The notes beneath the pieces are model-generated. The model saw only the letters and a program-made list of their open reading frames with translations, searched no databases and had not been told where the DNA came from. From the NCBI RefSeq assembly GCF_011038795.1, contig NZ_JAAKDU010000004.1, forward strand, positions 1 to 64,000: 64,000 bases of DNA. The letters run 5' to 3'. Position 1 is the stretch's first letter. Each line of letters opens with the position of its first letter. A program made the translations under genes and the position numbers. Below are positions 48,687 through 58,229 of the stretch, one piece after another. Source of the stretch: Streptococcus tangpeifui. GTDB taxonomy: Bacteria > Bacillota > Bacilli > Lactobacillales > Streptococcaceae.

Positions 48687-48721
48687 AAAGTCGTTCAACA
48701 AAGGAAGGAGATATCTGCATC

Positions 48722-49186
48722 ATGAAAAAAACGACTGAAACCCGCCAAAGAAAATCAGCACCTATGTTTATCCAAATGTCTATCTATACAGCCATTCTTT
48801 TGGTTTCCCAAATCATCTCTGAGCTGCTGCCAAAAGCCTTGCCAATTCCTGCTACTGTTATCGGACTCCTTTTAATGTATGGCTTGCTCAGCAGTCATCT
48901 TATCAAGGTAGAATGGGTAGACTCTTTAGGCTCCCTCCTTATTAGCATGATTGGCTTTATGTTCGTTCCATCAGGCATTTCCATCGCTGCCAATCTCAAT
49001 ATCCTTCAGGCAGAAGGGCTACAGTTAGTGCTGGTCATCGGACTATCAACAGTTGGTATGCTGATTATCGTTACCTATGTTACCCGTGCCATTCTATCTC
49101 TAAGGAAAGTCAGTTTAACGGACCTAGCAGAAAAATTTCATTTTCGTCCATCGAAAAAATTTGCCAAGGAAGTAGAGGGTAAATAA
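48722..49186 (+). CDS. lrgA: Holin-like protein LrgA
   Basis: This 154-residue membrane protein of the CidA/LrgA family has four hydrophobic segments, and the ELLPKALPIPATVIGLLLMY motif region is typical. GGAGAT precedes the ATG. It is translationally linked to lrgB (1-nt gap) and lies after lytS-lytT with its own promoter. It modulates autolysis or pyruvate transport with LrgB. Confidence 0.94.
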   Translation: MKKTTETRQRKSAPMFIQMSIYTAILLVSQIISELLPKALPIPATVIGLLLMYGLLSSHLIKVEWVDSLGSLLISMIGFMFVPSGISIAANLNILQAEGLQLVLVIGLSTVGMLIIVTYVTRAILSLRKVSLTDLAEKFHFRPSKKFAKEVEGK

Positions 49187-49187
49187 A

Positions 49188-49913
49188 ATGGAACTATTGA
49201 AAACACCTATTTTCGGTATTTGCTTCTCATTGATTCTCTATACAATCGGTCAATATCTCTTCAAAAAGAGCAAGGGGTTCTTTCTCTTGCAACCTCTTTT
49301 CTTTGCCATGGTTGCCGGCATTATCCTCTTGATTTTACTGGCTAAGGGATTAGGAACCGATGTTAAAACCCTCTACACGCAAGCTTATAAGCCTGGTGGT
49401 GATTTGATTTTCTGGTTCCTCAATCCAGCCACTATCGCTTTTGCTGTCCCCCTTTATAAGAAGAATGCCACCATTAAAAAATACTGGTTGGAAATTCTTA
49501 CCAGCCTAACGCTAGGCATGGTCATTTCCTTAATCCTTATCGTCAGCATTTCCAAAATGATTGGACTCAGCCATGTCAGCACTGCTTCTATGCTGCCACA
49601 GGCTGCAACAACTGCCATCGCTCTACCCATCGCTAGCGCCATTGGAGGTAATTCAGCCGTTACCGCTATGGCTTGCATTCTCAATGCTGTGATTATCTAT
49701 GCCCTAGGTAAAAAACTCGTTAAATTCTTCCGACTTGATAAAAGTGAAATCGGCGTCGGTCTAGGGCTGGGGACTTCCGGTCATACAGTTGGAGCCGCAT
49801 TTGCTCTAGAGTTAGGAGAATTGGAAGGCGCCATGGCGGCTATTGCTGTTGTCATTATCGGCTTAGTTGTTGATTTCGTTATCCCTATTTTTAGCTATCT
49901 AACCGGCCTGTAA
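49188..49913 (+). CDS. lrgB: LrgB family protein
   Basis: This 241-residue integral membrane protein of the LrgB/CidB family shows conserved segments MLPQAATTAIALPIASAIGG (about 139-158) and GLGTSGHTVGAAFALELGE. It acts with LrgA. In streptococci and staphylococci the pair is linked to cell lysis control and to pyruvate uptake. No clear terminator was seen after it. Confidence 0.94.
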   Translation: MELLKTPIFGICFSLILYTIGQYLFKKSKGFFLLQPLFFAMVAGIILLILLAKGLGTDVKTLYTQAYKPGGDLIFWFLNPATIAFAVPLYKKNATIKKYWLEILTSLTLGMVISLILIVSISKMIGLSHVSTASMLPQAATTAIALPIASAIGGNSAVTAMACILNAVIIYALGKKLVKFFRLDKSEIGVGLGLGTSGHTVGAAFALELGELEGAMAAIAVVIIGLVVDFVIPIFSYLTGL

Positions 49914-50577
49914 ATAGCTAGGTAAAACAACAGCGCTTACCACCTTATGCTTTGTTGCCATCGAAAATCAATGGATAATTGGATGGGTAACTGATAATAA
50001 AACAGATTAATATCATTAGAGGTTAATAGATTATTAGGAGATTATGAAAACTAACTCGGAATGATAAAGCAGGAGTAATTTTTACTCTTAAATAAGTATT
50101 ACCAGTTAACAAAATAGCCTGTAAAAAAGAGGAAGGCAGGTCATAACATTCTTGCTAGAAAATCTAAGATAATTTACTAGAGCGATTAGTTAAAGTCATA
50201 CTCAAAAAAAATCAAAAATAGACAAGGAAAGGACTTCCAACCGGCGGTGTTCATTGGTGCTAAAGCCCCTAATGACCTGTGCAGAGAGTAAGACTTCTTG
50301 GCGTAACTAACAAGTCTTACTCCCAACCACTGTGGCAAACTACTCTATCTAAAATAGCCAATAGGATGCAAGACCTTTTATACGCAATCTTCAGAGATTA
50401 CAATATTTTGTGGGTAGGGCGAAACCATTATGGCTGTTTGTCCCACTCTCAAAAGTTCGGCAAATTGGTACCACTGACATCTCATGTTGACTTTCAAAGT
50501 ATCATTAATGAGTAACATAAAAAAGATCAGGATAGGCAAAAATCCTGACCTTTTTATTATTTTAACGCATAGGTCCT
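49914..50577. repeat. Intergenic region with inverted module D and module A
   Basis: Positions 50235-50330, read on the minus strand, are module D (AGTAAGACTTGTTAG, GCTTTAGCACCAATGAAC). Positions 50386-50450 are module A (CTTCAGAGATTACAATATTTTGTGGGT). 49914-50220 is AT-rich without recognised features. No gene was found. Confidence 0.7.
50521..50557 (-). terminator. metG terminator
   Basis: The stem GATCAGGAT / ATCCTGACC (one G-U pair) has T-runs on both sides; on the minus strand TTTTTTATG follows. It lies about 20 nt beyond the metG stop. Confidence 0.85.
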
Positions 50578-52584
50578 CTAACCAATAACAGAGCCATTTG
50601 GCACGCTAGGATCAACGGTTAGCAGGGTCAATTGGCCCTCATGTTCAGCCGAGAGAATCATTCCTTGACTGATATATTTTTTCATCATCTTACGAGGTTT
50701 AAGGTTGGCAACGATTTGGAGTTTTTTGCCGACCAATTCTTGCTCGTTCGGATAGTATTGGGCAATGCCTGATAAAATTTGACGGTCTTCACCATCGCCT
50801 GCATCCAAACGGAAACAAAGCAACTTGTCTGATCCTTCTACCTTAGAGACTTCTTTAACTTCTGCAACACGGATTTCAATCTTATCAAAATCATCAAATT
50901 TGATCTGGCTCTTGCTGGATTTAAGCTCAACTTCTTCAGGTTTCCATTCTTCTTCGGACTGAGGCTTGTCGGCTGTCATTTGTTCTTTGATATAGGCAAT
51001 TTCTTCGTCCATATCCCGACGCGGGAAAATAGGCCTTCCTTTTTGAATCACTTTGATGTCCGATGGCAGATCAGCCAAACTAAGATTTTCTAAATCAAAG
51101 TCTTTACCCAAGCCCAGCTGTTCCATAATGGCATTGGATGTTTCCATCATGAACGGTTGGATGAGGTGAGCGATAACACGTAGGCTAGCGGCTAAGTGAG
51201 CCAGAACAGCTGCCAATTGAGCTTTCTGATCTTCATTCTTAGCCAGCAGCCAAGGCGCTGTTTCATCAATATACTTATTCGTGCGCGAAATGATGGTCCA
51301 AACTGCTTCTAGGGCCTTAGGAAAATCAATAGCTCCCATCTGTTGGTGATATTCTGAAATATTATCCGCTACAACTGCCGCCAAGTCTGCATCAAATTCA
51401 GTGGCTGTGGCAAAGGCAGGAACATAACCATCAAAATATTTATTAATCATAGCAACCGTCCGATTGAGGAGGTTGCCCAAGTCGTTGGCTAATTCATAAT
51501 TAATCCGACCGACATAGTCCTCTGGCGTAAAGGTCCCATCTGAACCAACGGGCAGGCTACGCATAAGGTAGTAACGAAGAGGGTCCAGTCCGAAGCGTTC
51601 GACCAGCATTTCTGGATAAACAACATTACCTTTTGATTTGGACATCTTGCCGTCTTGCATGACGAACCAACCATGCGCTACTAAACGTGTTGGCAATGGT
51701 AAATCAAGAGCCATCAGCATAATAGGCCAGTAGATGGAGTGAAAACGCAGGATGTCTTTTCCAATCATGTGAAGAACTTCATGGTTAGCATCATTGTGCC
51801 AGAATTTATCAAAGTCAGCCTGATTTTCCTGTCCATAGCCAAGCGCGGTAATATAGTTCATCAGGGCATCAATCCAAACATAGATAACATGTTTGGGATT
51901 TGATGGCACCTTAATCCCCCAAGTGTAGGTCGTACGCGAAACGGCCAAATCTTCTAAGCCTGGTTCGATAAAGTTCTTGAGCATTTCGTTCATACGGCCG
52001 TCAGGCTGAATGAACTCTGGGTGCTCCTTATAATAGGCAATCAAGCGATCGGCGTACTTACTCATACGGAAGAAATAAGATTCTTCTGAGACCTTTTCAA
52101 CCTCATGGCCAGATGGCGCTACACCGCCAATCATATTACCATTTTCATCGCGATAGACCTCAGCCAATTGGCTTTCCGTGAAGAATTCTTCATCAGAGAC
52201 AGAATACCAACCTGTGTACTCACCCAGATAAATATCGCCCTGCGCTAGCAATTTTTCGAAAATCTTAGCAACCACTTCTTCGTGGAAATCATCTGTGGTG
52301 CGGATAAATTGGTCATAAGAAATATCTAGGAGTTTCCACAACTCTTTAACTTCCTTAGCCATACCGTCAACATATTCTTGAGGAGTGATGCCAGCTTCTT
52401 GGGCTTTTTGCTGCATTTTTTGACCATGTTCGTCAAGCCCAGTCAAATAACGCACATCATAGTTCATCATGCGTTTATAACGGGCCAGAACGTCACAGGC
52501 AATGGTCGTATAGGCAGATCCAATGTGCAGCTTGCCTGATGGGTAGTAGATTGGAGTCGTCACATAAAATGTTTTATTAGACAT
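50578..52584 (-). CDS. metG: Methionyl-tRNA synthetase
   Basis: This 668-residue class I synthetase has the HIGH motif as HIGS ([11 protein letters not shown]), KMSKS in KMSKSKGN, and the MetRS start [10 protein letters not shown]. The C-terminal OB-fold tRNA-binding domain (about 555-668, [16 protein letters not shown]) is present, as in Gram-positive MetRS. It charges tRNA-Met. It stands alone, with a 208-nt region upstream that shows no clear T-box. Confidence 0.96.
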   Translation of the reverse strand: MSNKTFYVTTPIYYPSGKLHIGSAYTTIACDVLARYKRMMNYDVRYLTGLDEHGQKMQQKAQEAGITPQEYVDGMAKEVKELWKLLDISYDQFIRTTDDFHEEVVAKIFEKLLAQGDIYLGEYTGWYSVSDEEFFTESQLAEVYRDENGNMIGGVAPSGHEVEKVSEESYFFRMSKYADRLIAYYKEHPEFIQPDGRMNEMLKNFIEPGLEDLAVSRTTYTWGIKVPSNPKHVIYVWIDALMNYITALGYGQENQADFDKFWHNDANHEVLHMIGKDILRFHSIYWPIMLMALDLPLPTRLVAHGWFVMQDGKMSKSKGNVVYPEMLVERFGLDPLRYYLMRSLPVGSDGTFTPEDYVGRINYELANDLGNLLNRTVAMINKYFDGYVPAFATATEFDADLAAVVADNISEYHQQMGAIDFPKALEAVWTIISRTNKYIDETAPWLLAKNEDQKAQLAAVLAHLAASLRVIAHLIQPFMMETSNAIMEQLGLGKDFDLENLSLADLPSDIKVIQKGRPIFPRRDMDEEIAYIKEQMTADKPQSEEEWKPEEVELKSSKSQIKFDDFDKIEIRVAEVKEVSKVEGSDKLLCFRLDAGDGEDRQILSGIAQYYPNEQELVGKKLQIVANLKPRKMMKKYISQGMILSAEHEGQLTLLTVDPSVPNGSVIG

Positions 52585-52760
52585 GGTTTATCGTCTTCCT
52601 TTATCTAAGTTGATAGACGGCCATCTGGTTTTCTTGAAAATCACGGGCTGTCTTTATGGTTTATTTTTTACTGGCCGCCGAGAGGCTCTCTTGGCTGGCA
52701 ATTGGCTGAAACCACTGGCTTCACGACAATTTATTATATCACAAAATTAGGTATGAAAAA

Positions 52761-52782
52761 AGACGAGAACCCTCGTCTACAT
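52761..52782 (-). terminator. Terminator of the membrane-anchored protein gene
   Basis: The stem AGACGAG / CTCGTCT with a 4-nt loop is followed on the minus strand by TTTTTTC, 10-30 nt beyond the stop. Confidence 0.8.
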
Positions 52783-52792
52783 GTTTTGTATT

Positions 52793-53803
52793 TTAATGAA
52801 TATTGTAGTTATCTTCAAATTTAGCTTTGACATTGTTGAAAATTTTCCTTAACTCGCTGGCCTTGATGGATGATAAGCGCTTATAGCTAGTTTTTTGGAT
52901 AATTTTCCCACTCTTATTTTTGGTAACAACTTCCAATCGATCACCATCTACCGTGTAGCTAATAGTATTATCGTAAGTTCCAATAATATTTTCCAAATCG
53001 TCATCCAGACTGTTCTCATTAGTATAACGGTAATAATCTTTGAATTTTTTCCTTAAGGTCTTCTTGACCTTTCCGCGTAAATCTGACTTGGATAGGCTAA
53101 CGGTAATCCTTTTATTCCATTTATCAACATGGTAGTAATTCTTGAGGTAGGTCTGAACGGAAATGATTGGATAATTTTCTAAATCGTTGTCGTAGTAATA
53201 AGTGTACTCATTGAGATTATTCTGTCTATCAATCGTTACAAAGCTAGAAAAAGTATAATCGTGGTCTTTGTATTCCTTGAGTGCATCCACCCACTCACCA
53301 TCATTATAATATTGTTGACTGGTCATCTGCCAAGTTCCTTCAATATTACCAGATGCCATTCGCCACCAGGCATAGCCGCTAAAGACCAAACCGACTAAAA
53401 TCAGAAGGCCAACAAGGGTCCCTAAAATCACCCAAGGCCACTTGGACTTTTTCTTAGGATGGGTGACTGGCATGGTTGGAGCTGAAATGCTAGTAAACTG
53501 AGGTTGAACCTGATTGACGTTCGAACCAAACTCAGCCTCGTTCTGAGGATTGGACGGCCAGAAAGTTGTGGAGCTAGGCTGAATATTATTGGCTGCTGAT
53601 TGAGATTGAGCTGAAAAGCCTTGATTTAATCCCTCTGTTGCTGACTGAGAAAGGGCTGACTGAAGTTCGGCAGAGCTAAGGCGCTCAGAAGCCTTGCCCA
53701 TCGGTGACACTACACCAGCTTCTATTGCTGCTTCTATTTCATCTTGGCTGGGTTGACGATGATTAACATTTTCAAAAAATCTTTTCCATTCCTGTATTTC
53801 CAT
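52793..53803 (-). CDS. Membrane-anchored protein, paralogue 1
   Basis: This is a 336-residue protein of unknown family. The cytoplasmic N-terminus has the motif EWKRFFENVNHRQPSQDEIEAAIEAGV (5-31) and a Gln/Ser/Asn-rich linker. One membrane helix (about 122-143) follows a basic stretch. An exported domain begins SGNIEGTW (151-158) and is rich in Tyr, Lys and Asp. It is clearly paralogous to the gene at 54055-55236. The TM-plus-GTW-domain layout resembles small streptococcal envelope proteins, but I recognise no function. Confidence 0.7.
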   Translation of the reverse strand: MEIQEWKRFFENVNHRQPSQDEIEAAIEAGVVSPMGKASERLSSAELQSALSQSATEGLNQGFSAQSQSAANNIQPSSTTFWPSNPQNEAEFGSNVNQVQPQFTSISAPTMPVTHPKKKSKWPWVILGTLVGLLILVGLVFSGYAWWRMASGNIEGTWQMTSQQYYNDGEWVDALKEYKDHDYTFSSFVTIDRQNNLNEYTYYYDNDLENYPIISVQTYLKNYYHVDKWNKRITVSLSKSDLRGKVKKTLRKKFKDYYRYTNENSLDDDLENIIGTYDNTISYTVDGDRLEVVTKNKSGKIIQKTSYKRLSSIKASELRKIFNNVKAKFEDNYNIH

Positions 53804-54054
53804 CTCTTAACCCTCTTGCCGTTTCATTTTTATTCTTTTCTTTTTAACAAAATAAGGCTGAGAGTAGAATAAAAATTTGTAAATCGTCTTGAAATGGCGA
53901 TCCCAATCTTCTTCGCTCCTCTATTTAAGACTCAGACCTTTGCAACTCTTCTATCTTAAGGCGGCAGGCCGGGATAGACTGCCAAACTATACTAAATCAA
54001 GCTAGCATATCTCTGAATAGTTAGAACAAAGCAGGGGGGTGTCTCAGCCTTCTT
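53804..54054. repeat. Inverted copy of module C between the paralogues
   Basis: Positions 53878-53986, read on the minus strand, match module C at 249-375 and 7155-7270 (TTTGGCAGTCTATCCCGGCCTGCCG). No gene was found. Confidence 0.65.
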
Positions 54055-55236
54055 TTATTTGATATGATAATTCTTTTCAAACTTAGCCTGCATGCGCTTA
54101 AAGTTTTTCTTCATATCTTTGGCCTTCGTTGCGGATAGGCGTTTGTAGACAGCCTTGGAGATGGTCCGACCAGATTTATCCTTAGTGGTAATCGTTAATT
54201 CATCATCTTGAACCGAGTACATCCTAGAGTAGCTGTAGCCGGCAATAATACTGGAAATGTCCTTATTGACATTGGTGCCTTTATTATTTTTGTAGTACCC
54301 CTTAAGGTCCTGCTTTAAAATCTTGGTTACTTGAGTTTTGTAGTTGCTTTCAGAAGGAGCAATGATAATCTCCTTGTTCCACTGGTCTACCTGATAGATA
54401 TTATCGAGATAGCTGGCCAGAGAAACATTAGGATAAGACTTGTAGTCATTGCTGAAATAGAAGGAGTCCTCCTGAAAATGTTTTTGACCATCGACCGTTA
54501 CAAAGTCTGTATAGCTGTAGTCATTTTTTTCATACTGGTTGAGGGCATCAATCCATTTGCCGCTCTTTTGATTATAGTAGTGCCAATTGGTTAGTTCCCA
54601 AGTTCCTTCGATATTTCCTGAATCGTTACGCCACCAAGCATAGCCACCAGCACCAGCTAGGGCCAAGAAGAAGAGAGCAACCAGAGTGGCTAAGACTTTT
54701 GGCCACTTAGCCTTTTGCTTTTGAACTGGCTGGACTGGAGGCTGATTGGTTTGATTAAAACCTCGCTGTGTCTGGCGGCCACTAGTGGTAGCTTCTGGTT
54801 CCTGATTCATTTGCCGTGCCGGCTCAGCAACTTGCTGTGAGGCTGATGTTACCGAAGCCTGTGGGGCCTGATGGACCCCACCAAAGCTGGCACGTCTGAC
54901 AGTCTGACCTGTCGAGCTGGCTGAGCTAACCTGTTTGGGCTTGGGTTCTGCTTCCTTAGTTGATTGCGTTTGGGTTGGCTTTGGCCGCTCAGCTTGAGAA
55001 AGTTTGGACGAGCTAATCTTTCGTCCGAATTCATCTCTTTCAGGAGCTGGGCGTGAAAAGACCGGGCGTTCCGTTTGAGCTACTGAGGTCTTCTGTTTCA
55101 CTTCTTCTTTAGCCTTGGATTTACCATGCTTAGAAGTGGGGATGACACCAGCTTTGGCAGCAGCTACTAATTCATCAGGCGTTGGCTTTCGGCCATTTAC
55201 CGATTCAAACAAAGCTATCCATTCTTGTTGATTCAT
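54055..55236 (-). CDS. Membrane-anchored protein, paralogue 2
   Basis: This 393-residue relative of paralogue 1 begins EWIALFESVNGRKPTPDELVAAAKAGV (5-31). It has a longer, Ala/Gln/Pro/Ser/Arg-rich linker (about 35-175), a single helix (about 179-201), and the exported domain starting SGNIEGTW. The ATG at 55236 is preferred over an upstream TTG. The two genes lie in tandem on the same strand, separated by a repeat. Unequal duplication with linker drift is likely. The function is unknown. Confidence 0.7.
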   Translation of the reverse strand: MNQQEWIALFESVNGRKPTPDELVAAAKAGVIPTSKHGKSKAKEEVKQKTSVAQTERPVFSRPAPERDEFGRKISSSKLSQAERPKPTQTQSTKEAEPKPKQVSSASSTGQTVRRASFGGVHQAPQASVTSASQQVAEPARQMNQEPEATTSGRQTQRGFNQTNQPPVQPVQKQKAKWPKVLATLVALFFLALAGAGGYAWWRNDSGNIEGTWELTNWHYYNQKSGKWIDALNQYEKNDYSYTDFVTVDGQKHFQEDSFYFSNDYKSYPNVSLASYLDNIYQVDQWNKEIIIAPSESNYKTQVTKILKQDLKGYYKNNKGTNVNKDISSIIAGYSYSRMYSVQDDELTITTKDKSGRTISKAVYKRLSATKAKDMKKNFKRMQAKFEKNYHIK

Positions 55237-55832
55237 CTTTATCAATAATCCTTATATCCTTTTAATCTTTTTCTATTATATCATAGATAAAGAAAGCGTC
55301 GTGAAAATCTTAATTTTTTCTTTAGGCCTTTACTGGCTTTTACCGCATCAAATTCCAGTTTGAAGCCTCTTTAGTAATCACTTGTAAGAGAAAAATAATA
55401 ATAATTTAAAGTAACACGGACAATAGTTCTCAGTCTCATATATTTTTGTCGCTTTACTGGCAAGACGCAGTGACTGAGAACAAGAATGGAGAGTGGGACA
55501 GAACAGCCATAAAGGCTTCGCCTTGCACAATTCATTGGGGGCTACTGCTGGTGGGAATTTTCGCTGGCCATTTTCTAGGCACAAACCTCCAGCAGCCTAT
55601 CAAGACTACCAGAGGATTCCTTACTGCACAGATGATTGCCGCAAAACATGCCCTGAATCTGTTGAAGCTTCAAGAATAAAGCAGAACTTCAAAAGTATGT
55701 CAAGCTGGAATCAATGATGTATGATTTTGCATTTCAAAGGGATGAGTTTCATCCACTTAGCATTTCAAAGCTGTTCCACTTGCTTTTTTATAGTATAATA
55801 AGGTCAGACACTAATGATTGGAGATTATTATT
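55237..55832. repeat. 596-bp intergenic region with inverted module A
   Basis: Positions 55494-55524, read on the minus strand, resemble module A (GGCGAAGCCTTTATGGCTGTTCTGTCCCACT). A TATAAT (55794-55799) is the likely -10 for the small protein downstream. The remainder, including two overlapping plus frames at 55446-55717, holds no recognised gene. Confidence 0.55.
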
Positions 55833-55961
55833 ATGGCTATTCAATATAAGAAAACAGACGAGCTTGAAAAAATGCTGGAAGGTTTTGCCAGCTTCCCTGA
55901 TTTTGAGGGTGGGAATGATCCCAAGTCTAAAAAGGATGAAAAAAAATCTGAAAAGAACTAA
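55833..55961 (+). CDS. Small protein preceding YcgR-type permease
   Basis: This 42-residue charged protein starts with MAIQYKKTDELEKMLEGF, runs through PDFEGGN and ends in a Lys/Asp/Glu-rich tail. GGAGA precedes the ATG, and it ends 5 nt before the permease start, so it is cotranscribed. It has no membrane segment. I recognise no family; it may be a small partner of the permease. Confidence 0.6.
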   Translation: MAIQYKKTDELEKMLEGFASFPDFEGGNDPKSKKDEKKSEKN

Positions 55962-55966
55962 ATACT

Positions 55967-56869
55967 ATGGCAATTTTTCAAAACTTACCAGACAGCGTCC
56001 TCCAATGGTTGGCCATCTTCCTGTCCATCATCATTGAGGCGCTGCCTTTTGTACTTTTAGGCTCCATTTTATCAGGTTTTATCGAAGTCTATCTGACTCC
56101 TGATATTGTCAATAAATACCTGCCGAAACAGAAATTTTTGCGCATTCTCTTTGGTACTTTCGTTGGCTTTATTTTTCCATCCTGTGAATGTGGTATTGTG
56201 CCTATCATCACTCGTTTTTTGGAAAAGAAGGTGCCCAGCTATACGGCTGTGCCCTTTTTGACTACAGCACCGATTATTAATCCTATCGTGCTTTTTGCGA
56301 CCTACTCAGCCTTCGGAAATTCCTTCTATGTTTTGACCTTACGCTTAATCGGCGCTATTATTGTTGCTGTTAGTCTGGGGATTTTGTTGGGGTTCTTCGT
56401 CAACGATAATATCTTAAGGGATAACTATGTCAGTCACGAACATGGAGATTACAGCCAGATAAGTTGGGGAAAGAAGGCCTTTCACGCTCTGGCTCATGCT
56501 GTTGACGAATTCTTTGATACCGGTCGTTATCTGATTTTTGGTAGTCTAGTAGCCTCAGCCATGCAGATTTATATTCCAACTCAGATATTACGAACAGTTG
56601 GGCATACACCTCTATTAGCCATTCTAGTCATGATGCTGATGGCCTTCATTCTCTCACTCTGTAGCGAAGCCGATGCCTTTATCGGAGCCAGTCTCTTATC
56701 AACTTTTGGCATTGGCCCAGTAACGGCTTTCCTCTTGATTGGGCCAATGGTTGACATTAAGAACCTACTGATGATGCTCAAGTCCTTCAAGGTCCGATTT
56801 ATTGGACAATTTGTTGGGGTCTCTAGCACGGTCATTATCATCTATTGTCTACTTGTGGGGGTGCTATAA
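55967..56869 (+). CDS. YcgR/YraQ-type permease (DUF318)
   Basis: This 300-residue membrane protein of the UPF0718/DUF318 permease family has about eight hydrophobic segments. The motif FPSCECGIVP (about 64-73) carries a Cys pair, and a second conserved segment is LCSEADAF. It is followed within 2 nt by the YcgQ-like gene, the usual partner. The transported substrate is unknown, and metal efflux has been suggested for relatives. Confidence 0.85.
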   Translation: MAIFQNLPDSVLQWLAIFLSIIIEALPFVLLGSILSGFIEVYLTPDIVNKYLPKQKFLRILFGTFVGFIFPSCECGIVPIITRFLEKKVPSYTAVPFLTTAPIINPIVLFATYSAFGNSFYVLTLRLIGAIIVAVSLGILLGFFVNDNILRDNYVSHEHGDYSQISWGKKAFHALAHAVDEFFDTGRYLIFGSLVASAMQIYIPTQILRTVGHTPLLAILVMMLMAFILSLCSEADAFIGASLLSTFGIGPVTAFLLIGPMVDIKNLLMMLKSFKVRFIGQFVGVSSTVIIIYCLLVGVL

Positions 56870-56870
56870 A

Positions 56871-57683
56871 ATGATTCGATTTCTGATTTTAGCGGGTTAT
56901 TTTGAGTTGACTATGTATCTACAGTTATCAGGTAAGCTCAACCAGTATATCAATATTCATTACTCCTACCTAGCCTATATTTCTATGATCCTCTCCTTTC
57001 TTTTGGCCGTTGTCCAGCTGACTATCTGGATGAGAAAGATGAAGACCCACAGTCACCTGACTGGACGCTGGGCCAAATTATTCAGCCCTTTTATTCTAGT
57101 TTTTCCGGTCTTGGTAGGACTTTTAGTACCAACAGTCACCCTTAATTCAACAACTGTTTCGGCCAAAGGCTACAGTTTCCCTCTAGCAGAGGGATCATCT
57201 GGCGGAACCAGTGCTGATGGAACAACCGTCCAATACCTCAAGCCAGATACCTCAGCCTACTTCACCTCGGCTGCTTACAAGACTGAAATGCAAAAGGAAA
57301 TGAAACCTTATTTAAACGAGGATAGGATTGAGATTACCACTGAAAACTATATGGAAGTAATGGAGCTGATTTATCTCTATCCAGACCGCTTTGTTGGTAA
57401 AACCATTACCTATACAGGTTTTGTTTACAATGATCCGAAACAAAAGGACCATCAATTCCTCTTTCGCTTTGGGATTATCCACTGCATAGCTGACTCCGGT
57501 GTTTATGGCTTGTCAACTACTGGCAATAGTCAGCATTATTCTAATAACACCTGGGTTCAGGCTACCGGCACTGTCCATATTGAGTATAATCAGACTCTAA
57601 AGCAGAGCCTGCCTGTCCTGAAAATATCCAAGTGCCAAGCCGTCAGCCAGCCTGATAACCCTTATGTTTATCGCGTCTTTTAA
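56871..57683 (+). CDS. YcgQ-type membrane protein (TIGR03943)
   Basis: This 270-residue partner of the permease has three or so N-terminal membrane segments (within about 1-105), then an exported domain with YPDRFVGKTITYTGFVYNDP and FRFGIIHCIADSG. That C-terminal domain is the DUF1980 OB-like fold. The ATG at 56871 is chosen over a frame overlapping the permease gene. An inverted repeat and a terminator follow. Confidence 0.82.
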   Translation: MIRFLILAGYFELTMYLQLSGKLNQYINIHYSYLAYISMILSFLLAVVQLTIWMRKMKTHSHLTGRWAKLFSPFILVFPVLVGLLVPTVTLNSTTVSAKGYSFPLAEGSSGGTSADGTTVQYLKPDTSAYFTSAAYKTEMQKEMKPYLNEDRIEITTENYMEVMELIYLYPDRFVGKTITYTGFVYNDPKQKDHQFLFRFGIIHCIADSGVYGLSTTGNSQHYSNNTWVQATGTVHIEYNQTLKQSLPVLKISKCQAVSQPDNPYVYRVF

Positions 57684-58229
57684 ACCACGACTATTAAGAA
57701 AGTCTTAAAATCTAGTATAGCAATACTATTGTTTGACATTTCAAGACAAAAAAATATCATTCTAGGATTTTCCTATCGCCTTCTTTTAGTATTGAGCTAT
57801 ACTAGTCTTAGGTGTAAGATTTATAAATTATATTCTAGATTGCTTTTATTCTTTTTCCAATGTAATCATTCTTTCCTAATTTGACCTGTAAGAGTGATCT
57901 GATACGTAAATATTACATCCTAACTACTACTTCTTTAACTACCTTATCTTTGCGATTAGGTAGCCAAAAAAGCCTGCCCTTCTGCGGCAGGCTTTTTCAT
58001 TGGCTCTATACTGCAGTGAGGAAAATTCTCATCAGAAGTTATAGAGCCATAAAAACTAGAGGGTGGGATAGGAGCCAATTTTTTATATAAATTGACTTCG
58101 TCGTCCCACCCTCTTCACTTTATTCAAAACTTATGAATTAATTCAATACTGATCTCTCAGAAAACATTGGCGAATATCCGTGTAGAAAATTCCATGCAAA
58201 GCTTATGGCCAGCTCCTTTCCAAATTTAC
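57684..58229. other. 546-bp intergenic region with several hairpins
   Basis: It contains the inverted repeat CTAGTATAG...CTATACTAG (57712-57728 with 57787-57805), a terminator at 57966-57998, the repeat GGCTCTATA...TATAGAGCC (58002-58048), and the module E hairpin at 58059-58113 (GAGGGTGGGA / TCCCACCCTC). No coding sequence was recognised. Confidence 0.6.
57966..57998 (+). terminator. Bidirectional terminator
   Basis: AAAAAGCCTGCC / GGCAGGCTTTTT, a perfect stem with a 6-nt loop and T-runs on both strands. Confidence 0.9.

Noticed and set aside
52585..52792. T-box leader for metG
   Set aside because: No T-box core (GGTGGNACC) was found; only short hairpins are present.
55446..55717. Two overlapping plus frames before the small protein
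   Set aside because: They span the inverted repeat module, lack a ribosome binding site and show no family.
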